Assembly (NCBI RefSeq): GCF_001304615.2
Contig: NZ_CP032683.1
Span: 1,054,001 to 1,118,000 of the forward strand
Direction: 5' to 3'
Source of the DNA: Methanosarcina flavescens
GTDB taxonomy: Archaea > Halobacteriota > Methanosarcinia > Methanosarcinales > Methanosarcinaceae
Length of the DNA: 64,000 nt
Under the pieces are notes generated by a model. It was not told the origin of the DNA and did no database searches. It saw only the letters and a program-made list of their open reading frames with translations. The translations under genes were made by a program, and so were the position numbers. Below, in pieces: positions 37,451-45,972 of this stretch; position 1 is the first letter of the stretch, and every line of letters starts with the position of its first letter.

Positions 37451-37932
37451 ATTGTGCTATTTTTAAAATTATTTATTAGTCCCCTCTTCACCTCCTTATT
37501 CCGAAAAGGCTTGTAATTCCTTTCTTTCCTTAATCCCGTAGTTTACAGTTATCTCTGATAAAAGTACAGCTAAAAAACGGTACTTTTGGATAAAACACCT
37601 CATATATCTGGTTTAATTAGTAAAAAAGGAAAAATAGTTCTTGATTAAATAGTAGATTTAAGAGAACTCCATTACATTGATTTAATAAATTCCTCGTCAA
37701 ACTATCAATTTTTTAATAAGATGACTTTTAGTATTATCTGGCTGGATTCTTTTTTTCAGCAGACTTAGTATAAGTGAGAAATAGATTTTAAAAAAGTTAC
37801 TTTTAAACTTTAGAGAGGTATAAGTAGTTCTGTAAAAGTACTTGCTGAAGAGACAGCGAGAAAATTCCAGTTAAAATAGATTGAGTAGAAGAAATAGAAA
37901 ATAAGCACTTTTTATGGTGCTTGTTTCCTTAC
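37451..37932. other. Intergenic between the kinase and the first pilin, nothing recognised
   Basis: About 480 AT-rich bases between convergent genes. No clear ORF or hairpin found. Confidence 0.35.
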
Positions 37933-38442
37933 TTAGAACCGTACAGTCTTGTCGCAAATAAGCTGATTAGTTTTTAGATCAATAATTTTTATATTGACAA
38001 TGCTACCGCGTATAACTTCCTTGAGATAAGGTCCCTCACCATCCGCATTATTATCCTCTTCAATTAATCTAAGGTCTTTGACATCACCAACACTTAAAAC
38101 GCCAAGATCTGCCTTAATGGTACTGGAATCAAGTTTTTTAGAGTCTTTACCATCAACAGATACCATAATTTTTGTAGTTCCGTCGGTTTTGAAATTAATC
38201 GAGTCTCCACCAAGGTGTTCGATTTTTACACTTGCTGCTGTATCTGCCCCATTACCACCATCAACGTAGATATCACCTGCTCGAATGTCGAGATTTGCTT
38301 GCGGTGCGGATCGTGCAGTACCCTGTCCAAACACTGTAGATCCTATTGCGGCGGCGAGGATGACGGTTATTGCAACCATCAGGACGACGCCGATAACCGG
38401 GGAAACTGCTTTGTTACTTATAAACAATTTCTTGAAATCCAT
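37933..38442 (-). CDS. Archaeal type IV pilin-like protein
   Basis: The 169-aa protein has a class III signal peptide: KKLFISNK then AVSPVIGVVLMVAITVILAAAIG, the conserved N-terminal block of archaeal pilins (Pilin_N). A prepilin peptidase would cut before the hydrophobic stretch, which packs in the filament core. The C-terminal ~130 residues form a small beta-rich domain. It is one of two near-identical-start pilins in tandem. A long hairpin precedes the ribosome binding site (38460-38500). Confidence 0.85.
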   Translation of the reverse strand: MDFKKLFISNKAVSPVIGVVLMVAITVILAAAIGSTVFGQGTARSAPQANLDIRAGDIYVDGGNGADTAASVKIEHLGGDSINFKTDGTTKIMVSVDGKDSKKLDSSTIKADLGVLSVGDVKDLRLIEEDNNADGEGPYLKEVIRGSIVNIKIIDLKTNQLICDKTVRF

Positions 38443-38459
38443 ATGTTACTTCCTCCGGG

Positions 38460-38500
38460 TTAAAAGTATCCGGCAGGCTTTTCTGCCCGAATACTTTTAA
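38460..38500 (-). promoter_or_regulatory. Leader hairpin just upstream of the pilin ribosome binding site
   Basis: Arms TTAAAAGTAT (38460-38469) and ATACTTTTAA (38491-38500) are perfect complements. Inside, GGCAG (38472-38476) pairs with CTGCC (38483-38487). The GGAGG ribosome binding site lies directly beyond, and the paralog carries a similar structure at 39279-39325. Confidence 0.6.
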
Positions 38501-38762
38501 CAATTTAACTGCATAAGCATACTATATACAACTTTTTAAACTGTGTATTTTCTTTATTCTTCATTTCTATATAACTTTTTCTGGATTATTAGAAGGTTGT
38601 CCTTGCCTGATGGTGAACTTTTTTCAGCAAATGACGTAAATTGAAACAATTTCCAAAAAGGGATTTAATCCTTTATATTTTACAGATCAGTAATGAAAAG
38701 ACCCAGTAAAAAGAAAACTGAATATAAGAAAGAAGAAAAACACCATGTCAGGTGCCTAAATT

Positions 38763-39263
38763 TTAGAACCTTACATCCTTATCACAAATGAGCTGGTTGG
38801 TTTGTTTATCAATAATTTTGATATTGATAATATCACCAGAAGCCACAGATGCAGTAGAATCACCAGAGTTATCTACAATCGGGTCTTTTGGATTGTTATT
38901 TGAATCAGCATCTCTCAGTTTAAGTTTCTTGATATCACCGATACTAATTGTGCCAAGATCATCAGCTGCAACCGTTTGAGAGTTCCCACCATTAACAGAT
39001 GCCACAACTTTTGATTTATCAAAATTAATTGGATCTCCACCAAGGTGCTCTATTTTTATGGATGCTAGGTTTGGGTCTTGTTCAGTATTAATTCCAGCTG
39101 CTTGAATGTTAAGATTCGCCTGCGGTGCAGGTTGTGCAGTTCCCTGTCCAAACACTGAAGATCCTATTGCGGCGGCAAGGATGACGGTTATTGCAACCAT
39201 CAGGACGACACCGATAACCGGGGAAACTGCTTTGTTATTCATAAACAATTTCTTGAAATCCAT
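38763..39263 (-). CDS. Archaeal type IV pilin-like protein (paralog)
   Basis: The 166-aa protein shares almost its entire N-terminal 45 residues and the underlying DNA with the pilin at 37933 (AVSPVIGVVLMVAITVILAAAIG), but the C-terminal domain differs. This fits duplication followed by divergence of the exposed part with the core conserved or gene-converted. The gap between the pilins is 320 bases including the conserved leader. Confidence 0.85.
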   Translation of the reverse strand: MDFKKLFMNNKAVSPVIGVVLMVAITVILAAAIGSSVFGQGTAQPAPQANLNIQAAGINTEQDPNLASIKIEHLGGDPINFDKSKVVASVNGGNSQTVAADDLGTISIGDIKKLKLRDADSNNNPKDPIVDNSGDSTASVASGDIINIKIIDKQTNQLICDKDVRF

Positions 39264-39278
39264 ATGTTTCTCCCTCCT

Positions 39279-39325
39279 GGTTAAAATTATTCGGACAGGA
39301 AAACCTGCCGGATACTTTTAAAACC
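39279..39325 (-). promoter_or_regulatory. Leader hairpin of the second pilin
   Basis: GGTTAAAATTAT on one side and ATACTTTTAAAACC on the other form an imperfect stem, with CGGACAGG/CCTGCCGG in the middle around an AAAA loop. It has the same position as the leader of the first pilin. Confidence 0.5.
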
Positions 39326-39557
39326 TGAAATGTAATTGAACTTTTTTTAAATTTTTAACTTCAAGTATTCTTATTTCACACTATCTATATAAATTTTCTC
39401 GTTAGGTACTGAAAGGTAATTTCTGTCAACTAACCCCTCTTTCAATCAAAAAGTTTATTTGCACTTGAATTACATTGAAAATTTTCTTACAGTCAGGTTA
39501 ATATTCTATTAGAAACATTTTTGAAAGTTAGTCTCGAATTTAGAAGGTGATCTCATA

Positions 39558-40526
39558 GTGGAGGGTAAAAAATGCAGGGCAATTGGCAAGGACTGTCAGG
39601 CAGTTTCAGAAGTGTATGGGCAGCTGTTTATGATAGGTATAATCGTTCTATCCTTTTCCACAATAGCCCTGACTGTTTTTTCAGACGGGGGAGCTGTAGA
39701 CCCCCCACATACGCCAAGAACGGATCTGCTCGAGGAAATCGATACAGGTAACAATAAACTATACATCACACACAGCGGAGGGGAAGCTATTGATCTTGAT
39801 GATATCAAGATAATCGTGGCTGCTGACAGGCAGCAGTATGAATTCAGCAAGTCCGACTTTAAAGATCCAGAGGGAAATGAACTCGATGACGTTTTCATTC
39901 TCGGGGACTGCATAGTGATTAGTGATGAGAACATCAAGAGCGGGATCGATATAGATATGCTTCTTGTGCACACGCCCTCCCAGCAGGTGATCCAGCGAAC
40001 AGTGCTCCAGCGAGGTCCGGGAAAACTCCCAGACTGGATAACTCCTTACCCATACGGAAGTGTTTATGACAGTACTTCAGGCTGGTCATCCATGGAGCTT
40101 GTTAGCGAAATTAATGATGGACTTTCTATAACTACGGTTGCAAACTCAGGACAGACTTTTCATACCTATTCATTTGGGCTAGATGCTGATGAGATGGGTA
40201 TTTCAGGCTTTTCAAAAATTCAGTTAAAAATAATTTACCAGACAGGTGATGACAGTTTTGATGAGCTAAAACTGGAAATATCTACTGACGGATATAACTG
40301 GCAACAAATAGATTCCAGAAAAGAAGGTAACCTGAAAGAACATGATGATTTTGAGGCTTGCAAAGCAGAGAACGAGATTTATACTCTCTATGATCCAACT
40401 AATAATGTAAACTACATAAAAAATACCGACGAACTTGAGGAACTTATGATCAGGTTTTCAGTTTTTGAAAATGAAGAAAGTGGAAAAGAGTTCTCGGTTG
40501 ATTTCGTAGGAATCCATATAGAGTAA
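39558..40526 (+). CDS. Pilin-like secreted protein with a C-terminal jelly-roll-like domain
   Basis: GTG at 39558 with AAGGTGATC upstream begins a 322-aa protein with a class III-like N-terminus, QAVSEVYGQLFMIGIIVLSFSTIALTVF, then a beta-rich domain (TPRTDLLEEIDTG, NKLYITHSGGEAIDLDDIKI) like other archaeal pilin-type proteins. Residues ~185-322 (SGWSSMELVSE, FGLDADEMGISGF) look like a second beta domain that could bind sugar or protein; its family is not certain. It is divergent from the tandem pilins and heads a three-gene unit. Confidence 0.7.
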   Translation: MEGKKCRAIGKDCQAVSEVYGQLFMIGIIVLSFSTIALTVFSDGGAVDPPHTPRTDLLEEIDTGNNKLYITHSGGEAIDLDDIKIIVAADRQQYEFSKSDFKDPEGNELDDVFILGDCIVISDENIKSGIDIDMLLVHTPSQQVIQRTVLQRGPGKLPDWITPYPYGSVYDSTSGWSSMELVSEINDGLSITTVANSGQTFHTYSFGLDADEMGISGFSKIQLKIIYQTGDDSFDELKLEISTDGYNWQQIDSRKEGNLKEHDDFEACKAENEIYTLYDPTNNVNYIKNTDELEELMIRFSVFENEESGKEFSVDFVGIHIE

Positions 40527-40566
40527 CTCATTACAGGCCTGGATGCTGAAGCAAGGGGGACAAAAG

Positions 40567-41568
40567 GTGAAGAAAAAAAATCAAAGTAAGGAAAAGCCCG
40601 AAAAAAAGCCTTTTTTCCATTCGGAAACTGCAACATCAACTGTTATTGGGGTAGTATTACTTCTGGGGATTATATTTTCGGTATTCGCCATTATACGGAT
40701 AGGATACGTCCCGGAGTGGAAAAATGATGCTGAGTACTCTCATATGAACGATGTATACGAGGACATGGCAGACCTCAAATCGAAAATCGATATGATGACA
40801 GTTGTCCTGGCTTCAAATCCAGATTCCTCATATATTAGTTCTTCGAATCCGGGCTCCTCTGCTCTTCAGCCTATTATGACTGTACCTATCCATATGGGCG
40901 GGGGAGAGATCCCATTTGTAGGCTCCATAAAATCGAGCGGAAGTCTTGCTATAAACAAAGACAGCTGCACAATGGGTATAGTAGTAAAAGAACCTTCAGG
41001 CACTGAAGCATATGTCAAATCTCTTAATTTCGGCACCATCACTTACAATTCTCAAAACAGATATTACGTTAATCAGAATTTCAGTTATGAATGTGGAGCC
41101 TTGATCCTTGATCAGGGAAAGCAGTCAGTTATGACGCTCTACCCTTCTATACGATTTTCGAGAACCCCAACCAACGAGTATGATGTTTCAATAAATGCTA
41201 TAAGAATATTTCAGAAGCCTTACGTCCCTCCCCAGGTAATTTCCTCAAACAAGGAATGTTCTCTACGCCTTACAGGTCTCGATTACAGATCCCTCTACGA
41301 CAGCGATAAGGTTGGAGATGTAAACCAATTCGTACTGACTATCAGCACAACTCATCCCGAAGCCTGGGAACAATATTTTAAAGGTTTGCTCGAGGATGCA
41401 GATATAGAATCAGAGGATTATGACCTAACACTATCTGAAAAAAATGGAGAGAATTTCGTAAGCTTGACCTTCCCTTCCTTCCCTTCAGAATCAAGCTCAA
41501 CGCGCTTGAACAGGGTGTGCCTGAGTGAAACTGTAATTAAAGCAGAACCTGGGATTGGCTTGAGTTAA
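40567..41568 (+). CDS. Pilin-like protein (DUF7289-like)
   Basis: GTG at 40567 has GCAAGGGGG eight bases upstream and is preferred over the in-frame ATG at 40543. The ~334-aa protein has a short basic head, then STVIGVVLLLGIIFSVFAIIRI as class III-type helix and a long extracellular beta-rich part with many Asn/Ser. It shares YVPEWKxDAExxHM with the next gene, so both belong to one paralog family. It probably forms a minor pilin or a pilus-associated part. The gene lies 40 bases after the 39558 gene. Confidence 0.7.
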   Translation: MKKKNQSKEKPEKKPFFHSETATSTVIGVVLLLGIIFSVFAIIRIGYVPEWKNDAEYSHMNDVYEDMADLKSKIDMMTVVLASNPDSSYISSSNPGSSALQPIMTVPIHMGGGEIPFVGSIKSSGSLAINKDSCTMGIVVKEPSGTEAYVKSLNFGTITYNSQNRYYVNQNFSYECGALILDQGKQSVMTLYPSIRFSRTPTNEYDVSINAIRIFQKPYVPPQVISSNKECSLRLTGLDYRSLYDSDKVGDVNQFVLTISTTHPEAWEQYFKGLLEDADIESEDYDLTLSEKNGENFVSLTFPSFPSESSSTRLNRVCLSETVIKAEPGIGLS

Positions 41569-41635
41569 AATGGATAAATGAGAAGACAGGGGAAATCTAA
41601 GGATAGAGTAGTAAATCAGATAAAAAGGTTCGATA

Positions 41636-43177
41636 ATGATTCCGAATGCCTCCTTTATAGGAAAAGAGACCAGAGAAACCAATCAGGGGATGTTCTCCCG
41701 CTTTTTAAAATCTGAGTCAGCTGCTGCAACAATTATCCTGGCAGTACTGCTTTTAGGGCTCGTATTTACAATGGTTTCAATAGTCAGGCTTGAATATGTT
41801 CCTGAATGGAAATGTGCAGCAGAGCAGGATCATATGTATGAGATTTGGAATGACTTTCAGGAATTAAAAATAAGGATCGATATGCTTTCCAGGCTTATGG
41901 AGTCAAGCAGCTATCCTGCAAACGATTTCTCAATAACTGTGCCTTTCCGTATGGGGAAAGGAGATATCCCTGTTTTCGAGCCTTCGAGGTCAGATGGCAA
42001 ACTTGAGGTAAATAAAGAAAGGTGTGTAATGATCATAACCCTGTATAATTCCACTAATGAGGTAATGAAATTTTACAATTTCAGCTGCGGTGGAATTACC
42101 TGCTACTTGCAGAATAAGCAGTATCCTGACCAGTTTTTCAGGTATGAAAACGGAGCCCTGATTCTTTCAGATGGTGCAAGTTCTGTAATGAGACAGCCGC
42201 CGATATTCACCATAGAAAATGAAACAATAGATGGCAGTAATAGTAATAGTAATAGTTATACCGTCAATATTCGTGCAGTTCAGCTTTCAGGTAAAGCCGA
42301 TTCTGTTTCCTCAAATACCATTACTCCCCTTGAATTAACAGGACTGAGTAGCAACCAAGTATACGATAGCAGTGAAAATGAAAACACGAATCTCAAAGCC
42401 TTTAATTTGACAATTGCCACAAAATATCCCGATGCCTGGATCTCTTATCTCAACGAAACTGCAAAAAACGCAGGACTTAAGTATGACACGGACTATGAAA
42501 TTGAAAAACGAGACCCCGATTGTGTATATTTTAAATTTATACACACCGATGACAAAAATCTCGATAGACTCTGTATAAATGAATCTGTTATCGAGGCAGC
42601 TCTGAGAGTTGGTGGAAGCAGCTTGAGCAGTGAAGATTTCGGTTCTCAAGAGTCTGGCGAAGGTGATGATACATCTGAAAGTGAGGAGGATACATCAGAA
42701 AATGAAAATACAATGAAGTTAAACCAGTGGTATTGTTTTGAAACCGTTTCTGGTACCAATGTAGATCTATCTAAGCTGAAGGACTATGATTCAAAAAGTA
42801 ACTTTTTAACACAAAAATCAGGAAAGTTAAGTGATTACTCAAGCAATAATGCATTTGAACATAATTTAAATAATCAGCTAGAATCGACATTTGGGTTTAA
42901 TAGTTTTACAGAGTTTGAATCTCAACCCAATTCAGTTACAATCTTAATGGTGTACCAGTGTAATCTTAATAGTGATCCTTACATGACTTTTGCGGGCAAT
43001 AAACTTGATAAAACGTTACAGAAAGGCACTGGGAACAATTGGTATTTATATAAACAAGATATCTCTGCAGCATCAATAAATGACCCATCAGATCTAAAAT
43101 TTTATTTAAACATTGACAAGAAAGGTGAGGGGAAAAAGTATATAAACATCGATTATCTTGCAGTCCGCCCTAACTGA
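41636..43177 (+). CDS. Pilin-like protein, long paralog with C-terminal extension
   Basis: The 513-aa protein starts with a class III-type segment (SAAATIILAVLLLGLVFTMVSIVRL), shares YVPEWK and HMYEIWNDFQELK with its neighbour, and has an acidic linker ~330-355 (SGEGDDTSESEEDTSENE). Residues ~360-513 form an extra beta-rich domain resembling the C-terminal part of the 39558 product. A minor-pilin or adhesin tip role is possible but inferred. Confidence 0.7.
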   Translation: MIPNASFIGKETRETNQGMFSRFLKSESAAATIILAVLLLGLVFTMVSIVRLEYVPEWKCAAEQDHMYEIWNDFQELKIRIDMLSRLMESSSYPANDFSITVPFRMGKGDIPVFEPSRSDGKLEVNKERCVMIITLYNSTNEVMKFYNFSCGGITCYLQNKQYPDQFFRYENGALILSDGASSVMRQPPIFTIENETIDGSNSNSNSYTVNIRAVQLSGKADSVSSNTITPLELTGLSSNQVYDSSENENTNLKAFNLTIATKYPDAWISYLNETAKNAGLKYDTDYEIEKRDPDCVYFKFIHTDDKNLDRLCINESVIEAALRVGGSSLSSEDFGSQESGEGDDTSESEEDTSENENTMKLNQWYCFETVSGTNVDLSKLKDYDSKSNFLTQKSGKLSDYSSNNAFEHNLNNQLESTFGFNSFTEFESQPNSVTILMVYQCNLNSDPYMTFAGNKLDKTLQKGTGNNWYLYKQDISAASINDPSDLKFYLNIDKKGEGKKYINIDYLAVRPN

Positions 43178-43261
43178 TGGAAAAGAAAAAGGTATATAAG
43201 GCATATAAGTCCCATAACCGTTTGCATCGAAAACCCGGATAAGCTGGAAAGATAGATAAAC

Positions 43262-44008
43262 ATGCCTGAAAAATACACAATTTTTTACCCTGCAAAAAGA
43301 GTTCATTCCGACGGCAGGGTTGAAAATTTGGAAGTGCTACTTGCCAGGGAATGCCCGGTTAAGATCATTCTTAACAGTAATCTTTTTACAACTCTTTTTG
43401 CCTCCCCACTCGAACTGAAAGAGCTTGCAGTCGGTCACCTGATTACAGAAGGAATTCTCAGTTTCAGGGAAATTGAAAATATTGAGGTAGAAGGAGGCGA
43501 GGTTCGTATCCTTACCCGGAAGGAAAAACAGACCCCCAGCACCGAAGCAGCCGGAGAAGCCAGAAAAGAAGTACAGGTTAACAAAGAAACCATTGTCGAA
43601 TCGGACTCTGTCTTTGACCCGGAAGCTATTTTTGCAGGCACAGAGCACCTTGAATCCGATACCTATAGACTTACTAGAGGGACCCATCTGGCAGCCCTGA
43701 TAGATAGGAAAGGGAAACTCGCAGTTCAGATCGTCGATGTCGGAAGGCACAATGCCCTGGATAAAGCAGTAGGAGCCGCCTTTCTCAGGGGCTTCGACCT
43801 TTCGCAGCATTATCTACTTTCCACTGGCAGGCAACCTGCTTATATGGTCACAAAAGCCGCAAGGGCAGGAATTCCCCTTATCGCAACCAAAGCCATGCCC
43901 TTCGACTCAGGCGTCGAAGCCGCAAAAAAAACAAACATATGCCTTGTAGGTCAGCTAAGAAAAGAATCAATACTTATCTTTTCCAGCGAATGGCGGGTCA
44001 AACTCTAA
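43262..44008 (+). CDS. FdhD-like formate dehydrogenase accessory protein lacking the CxxC
   Basis: The 248-aa protein has the FdhD pattern: IDRKGKLAVQIVDVGRHNALDKAVGAAF shortened here as VDVGRHNALDKAVG, LLSTGRQPAYMVTKAARAGIPLIATKAMPFDSGVEAAKK (shown as TGRQPAYMVTKAARAG), and SSEWRV. Typical FdhD transfers sulfur to the molybdenum cofactor using Cys in a CxxC loop. Only two Cys occur here (near residues 27 and 233), and neither is in that loop, so a different sulfur route or a non-catalytic role is likely. It could serve a Mo/W enzyme such as formylmethanofuran dehydrogenase. Confidence 0.75.
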   Translation: MPEKYTIFYPAKRVHSDGRVENLEVLLARECPVKIILNSNLFTTLFASPLELKELAVGHLITEGILSFREIENIEVEGGEVRILTRKEKQTPSTEAAGEARKEVQVNKETIVESDSVFDPEAIFAGTEHLESDTYRLTRGTHLAALIDRKGKLAVQIVDVGRHNALDKAVGAAFLRGFDLSQHYLLSTGRQPAYMVTKAARAGIPLIATKAMPFDSGVEAAKKTNICLVGQLRKESILIFSSEWRVKL

Positions 44009-44031
44009 CCTTTTTCAAAAAAAGGCTGTGA

Positions 44032-44607
44032 TCACACATTGAGTTTCTTTAAAAGCCACGCCATGTTCTGACCTAAAATTTGCATAGTTCGAATGCCTTC
44101 TTCATCTTTTTCGACGTCCCCTTCGGCAAGCCCCATCCCCATATTCCAATAGCTTGATCCAGGGATTATCATTTGGGAAATTGTAAAGAAATGGTTGATG
44201 GAATCAAAAACGTGGATCGATCCTGCCCTTCGTACTGCAACGACTGCTGCTCCTACTTTACGCCTGAACATTTCGCTGTTAGCTTTAGCAACGAAACCTG
44301 CTCTGTCAATAAGGGCTTTAAGTTCAGGAGTCAGGTCTGCAAAATAGGTGGGCGAAGCCAGAATTATCCCGTCAGCTTCGAGCATTTTCTCAATGCATTC
44401 GTTGACTATATCATTGTCAATTATACATCTATTGTCTGCGTTTTCAAAACATTTCGTACAGGCGATACAACCATGAATAGTCTTTCCTCCAACCTGTACG
44501 ATTTCGGTCTCTATCCCTTCTCTTTCAAGTTCTGCAAGTACGTACTTTATAAGAGCAGCCGTATTCCCTTCCTTTCTCGGGCTTCCATTAAATGCGACAA
44601 CTTTCAT
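44032..44607 (-). CDS. Iron-sulfur flavoprotein-like flavodoxin (NAD(P)H-dependent FMN reductase fold)
   Basis: The 191-aa protein has the FMN phosphate loop [13 protein letters not shown] at residues ~6-18, a Cys cluster [16 protein letters not shown] (~47-62) and [19 protein letters not shown], typical of the archaeal Isf-like group that joins FMN with a [4Fe-4S] cluster. Such proteins move electrons, for example in oxygen or peroxide defence. It stands convergent with fdhD-like and upstream of a second family member. Confidence 0.85.
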   Translation of the reverse strand: MKVVAFNGSPRKEGNTAALIKYVLAELEREGIETEIVQVGGKTIHGCIACTKCFENADNRCIIDNDIVNECIEKMLEADGIILASPTYFADLTPELKALIDRAGFVAKANSEMFRRKVGAAVVAVRRAGSIHVFDSINHFFTISQMIIPGSSYWNMGMGLAEGDVEKDEEGIRTMQILGQNMAWLLKKLNV

Positions 44608-44730
44608 TTTTTCGTTCCTCCGATGTACTGCCTTTATCTCTTCCCACTCATTTTTGCAGAAAAAAATGTATGTAGAAATCCGTAAATTACTTTTCAGGAT
44701 TTCTTTTCGGATTTCCCTCTCTACTCCTCT

Positions 44731-45288
44731 TTACCTGAACAGATTCAAGCCTGTATTTTTCGCTTTTTCCATAAGCTCTATATTATTTTTTACTTCTCCC
44801 GGGGCGTGATAGCCAACCCCTACAAGCGTATCTTTTACGTCCATGCGCATGAAATTGGAAATCTGCCCTTTGAACTCCTCATAGACCCCTTGAAAAGCTG
44901 CCGGATCAGGAGCTCCCTGAGTTCCTATAATTACGGCCTTTTTCCCGGCAGGGAGGCGGGGAGAAAAGTCAGCATTTATAAGGGAATAACAGCGGTCAAG
45001 GAAGAGCCTCATCTGACCTGAAAACTGGCCAAAATAAATCGGAGCCCCAAAGACAATGCCATCAGCTGTTTTCATTTCCTCGAACAGCCCTGTAAGATCG
45101 TCTTCAAGCTTGCACTTATCATGGCTTTTGCAATAGTCGCAGGCCTGGCAACCTTTGTAGTTCATCTCGTTGAGAATAAATGTCCGGATATCGGCACCTG
45201 CTTCTGCTGCGCCTTCCAGGACCTGCTGGATAAGAATATTTGTGTTTCCGTTCTTTCGAGGACTGCCTACAATACCTATGACTTTCAT
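44731..45288 (-). CDS. Iron-sulfur flavoprotein-like flavodoxin (second copy)
   Basis: The 185-aa form (ATG 45288, AAGAGAG upstream) has GSPRKNGNTN, the Cys cluster GCQACDYCKSHDKC and FGAPIYFGQFSGQM, so the same Isf-like fold as the neighbour. A longer frame to 45396 adds 36 residues without a ribosome binding site. It is divergent from a broken HxlR-type regulator, a pairing common for such reductases. Confidence 0.85.
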   Translation of the reverse strand: MKVIGIVGSPRKNGNTNILIQQVLEGAAEAGADIRTFILNEMNYKGCQACDYCKSHDKCKLEDDLTGLFEEMKTADGIVFGAPIYFGQFSGQMRLFLDRCYSLINADFSPRLPAGKKAVIIGTQGAPDPAAFQGVYEEFKGQISNFMRMDVKDTLVGVGYHAPGEVKNNIELMEKAKNTGLNLFR

Positions 45289-45481
45289 TTTCTTCATCTC
45301 TCTTATTTTTAAAACGCTTAATCTGAATTCCGCTTCCTTTGAATTTATACCGGAATAAATTTTGAGTTTATTCCGATTCCTTCTTTCTTTAATCAAACAT
45401 ATTTATTCGATATCTAATTCACAGCAACTATACTTATATACTATACATACAATCCGAGTACTAATTAACGAAGTGGATACT

Positions 45482-45842
45482 ATGAGCGCATAAGGTAAAA
45501 GTAGGATACAGAAAACAAAAATTACCAATGTCCTGTAGAAGCAACCCTAGAAGCAATAGGAGGCAAATGGAAACCCATTATCCTCTGGCAGTTGAGGACA
45601 GGAGAATTGCGTTTTTCAGGGTTTCAGCAAAGTATGCAGGTATTTCACCCAAAATGCTTACAAAACAACTCAGGGAAGTTGAGGAGGACGGGCTTATTCT
45701 CAGGACGGTTCATCCTGAAATCCCACCCAGAGTTGAATATTCTCTAACTGAATTTGGCAAAACCGTACTTCCAGTGTTGGATGCTCTTTGTAAATGGGGA
45801 AATGAGTATCTTGGTAGAGAATGTACACTGGATAAACAGTAA
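45482..45842 (+). pseudogene. HxlR-family regulator, frame-disrupted
   Basis: The C-terminal part (from ISPKMLTKQLREVEEDGL) is intact in one frame. The N-terminal part, CPVEATLEAIGGKWKPIILWQL and FSGFQQSM, lies in another frame; loss of one base near 45637 (AGTATGCAGG, expected ATGCCAGG) explains the break. Upstream, ATGAGCGCA (45482) meets TAA and a second frame shift is needed. HxlR proteins are winged-helix regulators of redox and aldehyde genes, here divergent from the flavodoxin at 44731. Confidence 0.75.
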
Positions 45843-45972
45843 CTGCCTGACAAAAAAATTTAATAATACCTTCAAAAATGTTTATAAATTTTCAAAGTTC
45901 AATTTCTTAACTGTCGGCAGAGAGGAAAGATACTGAAAACATCGGAAATCCGAGAGATACCAGGTTAAATGT

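Noticed and set aside
45502-45504. In-frame TAG in the HxlR remnant as a pyrrolysine codon
   Set aside because: A TAA lies just upstream in the same frame and other frame breaks are needed, so the gene is simply broken.
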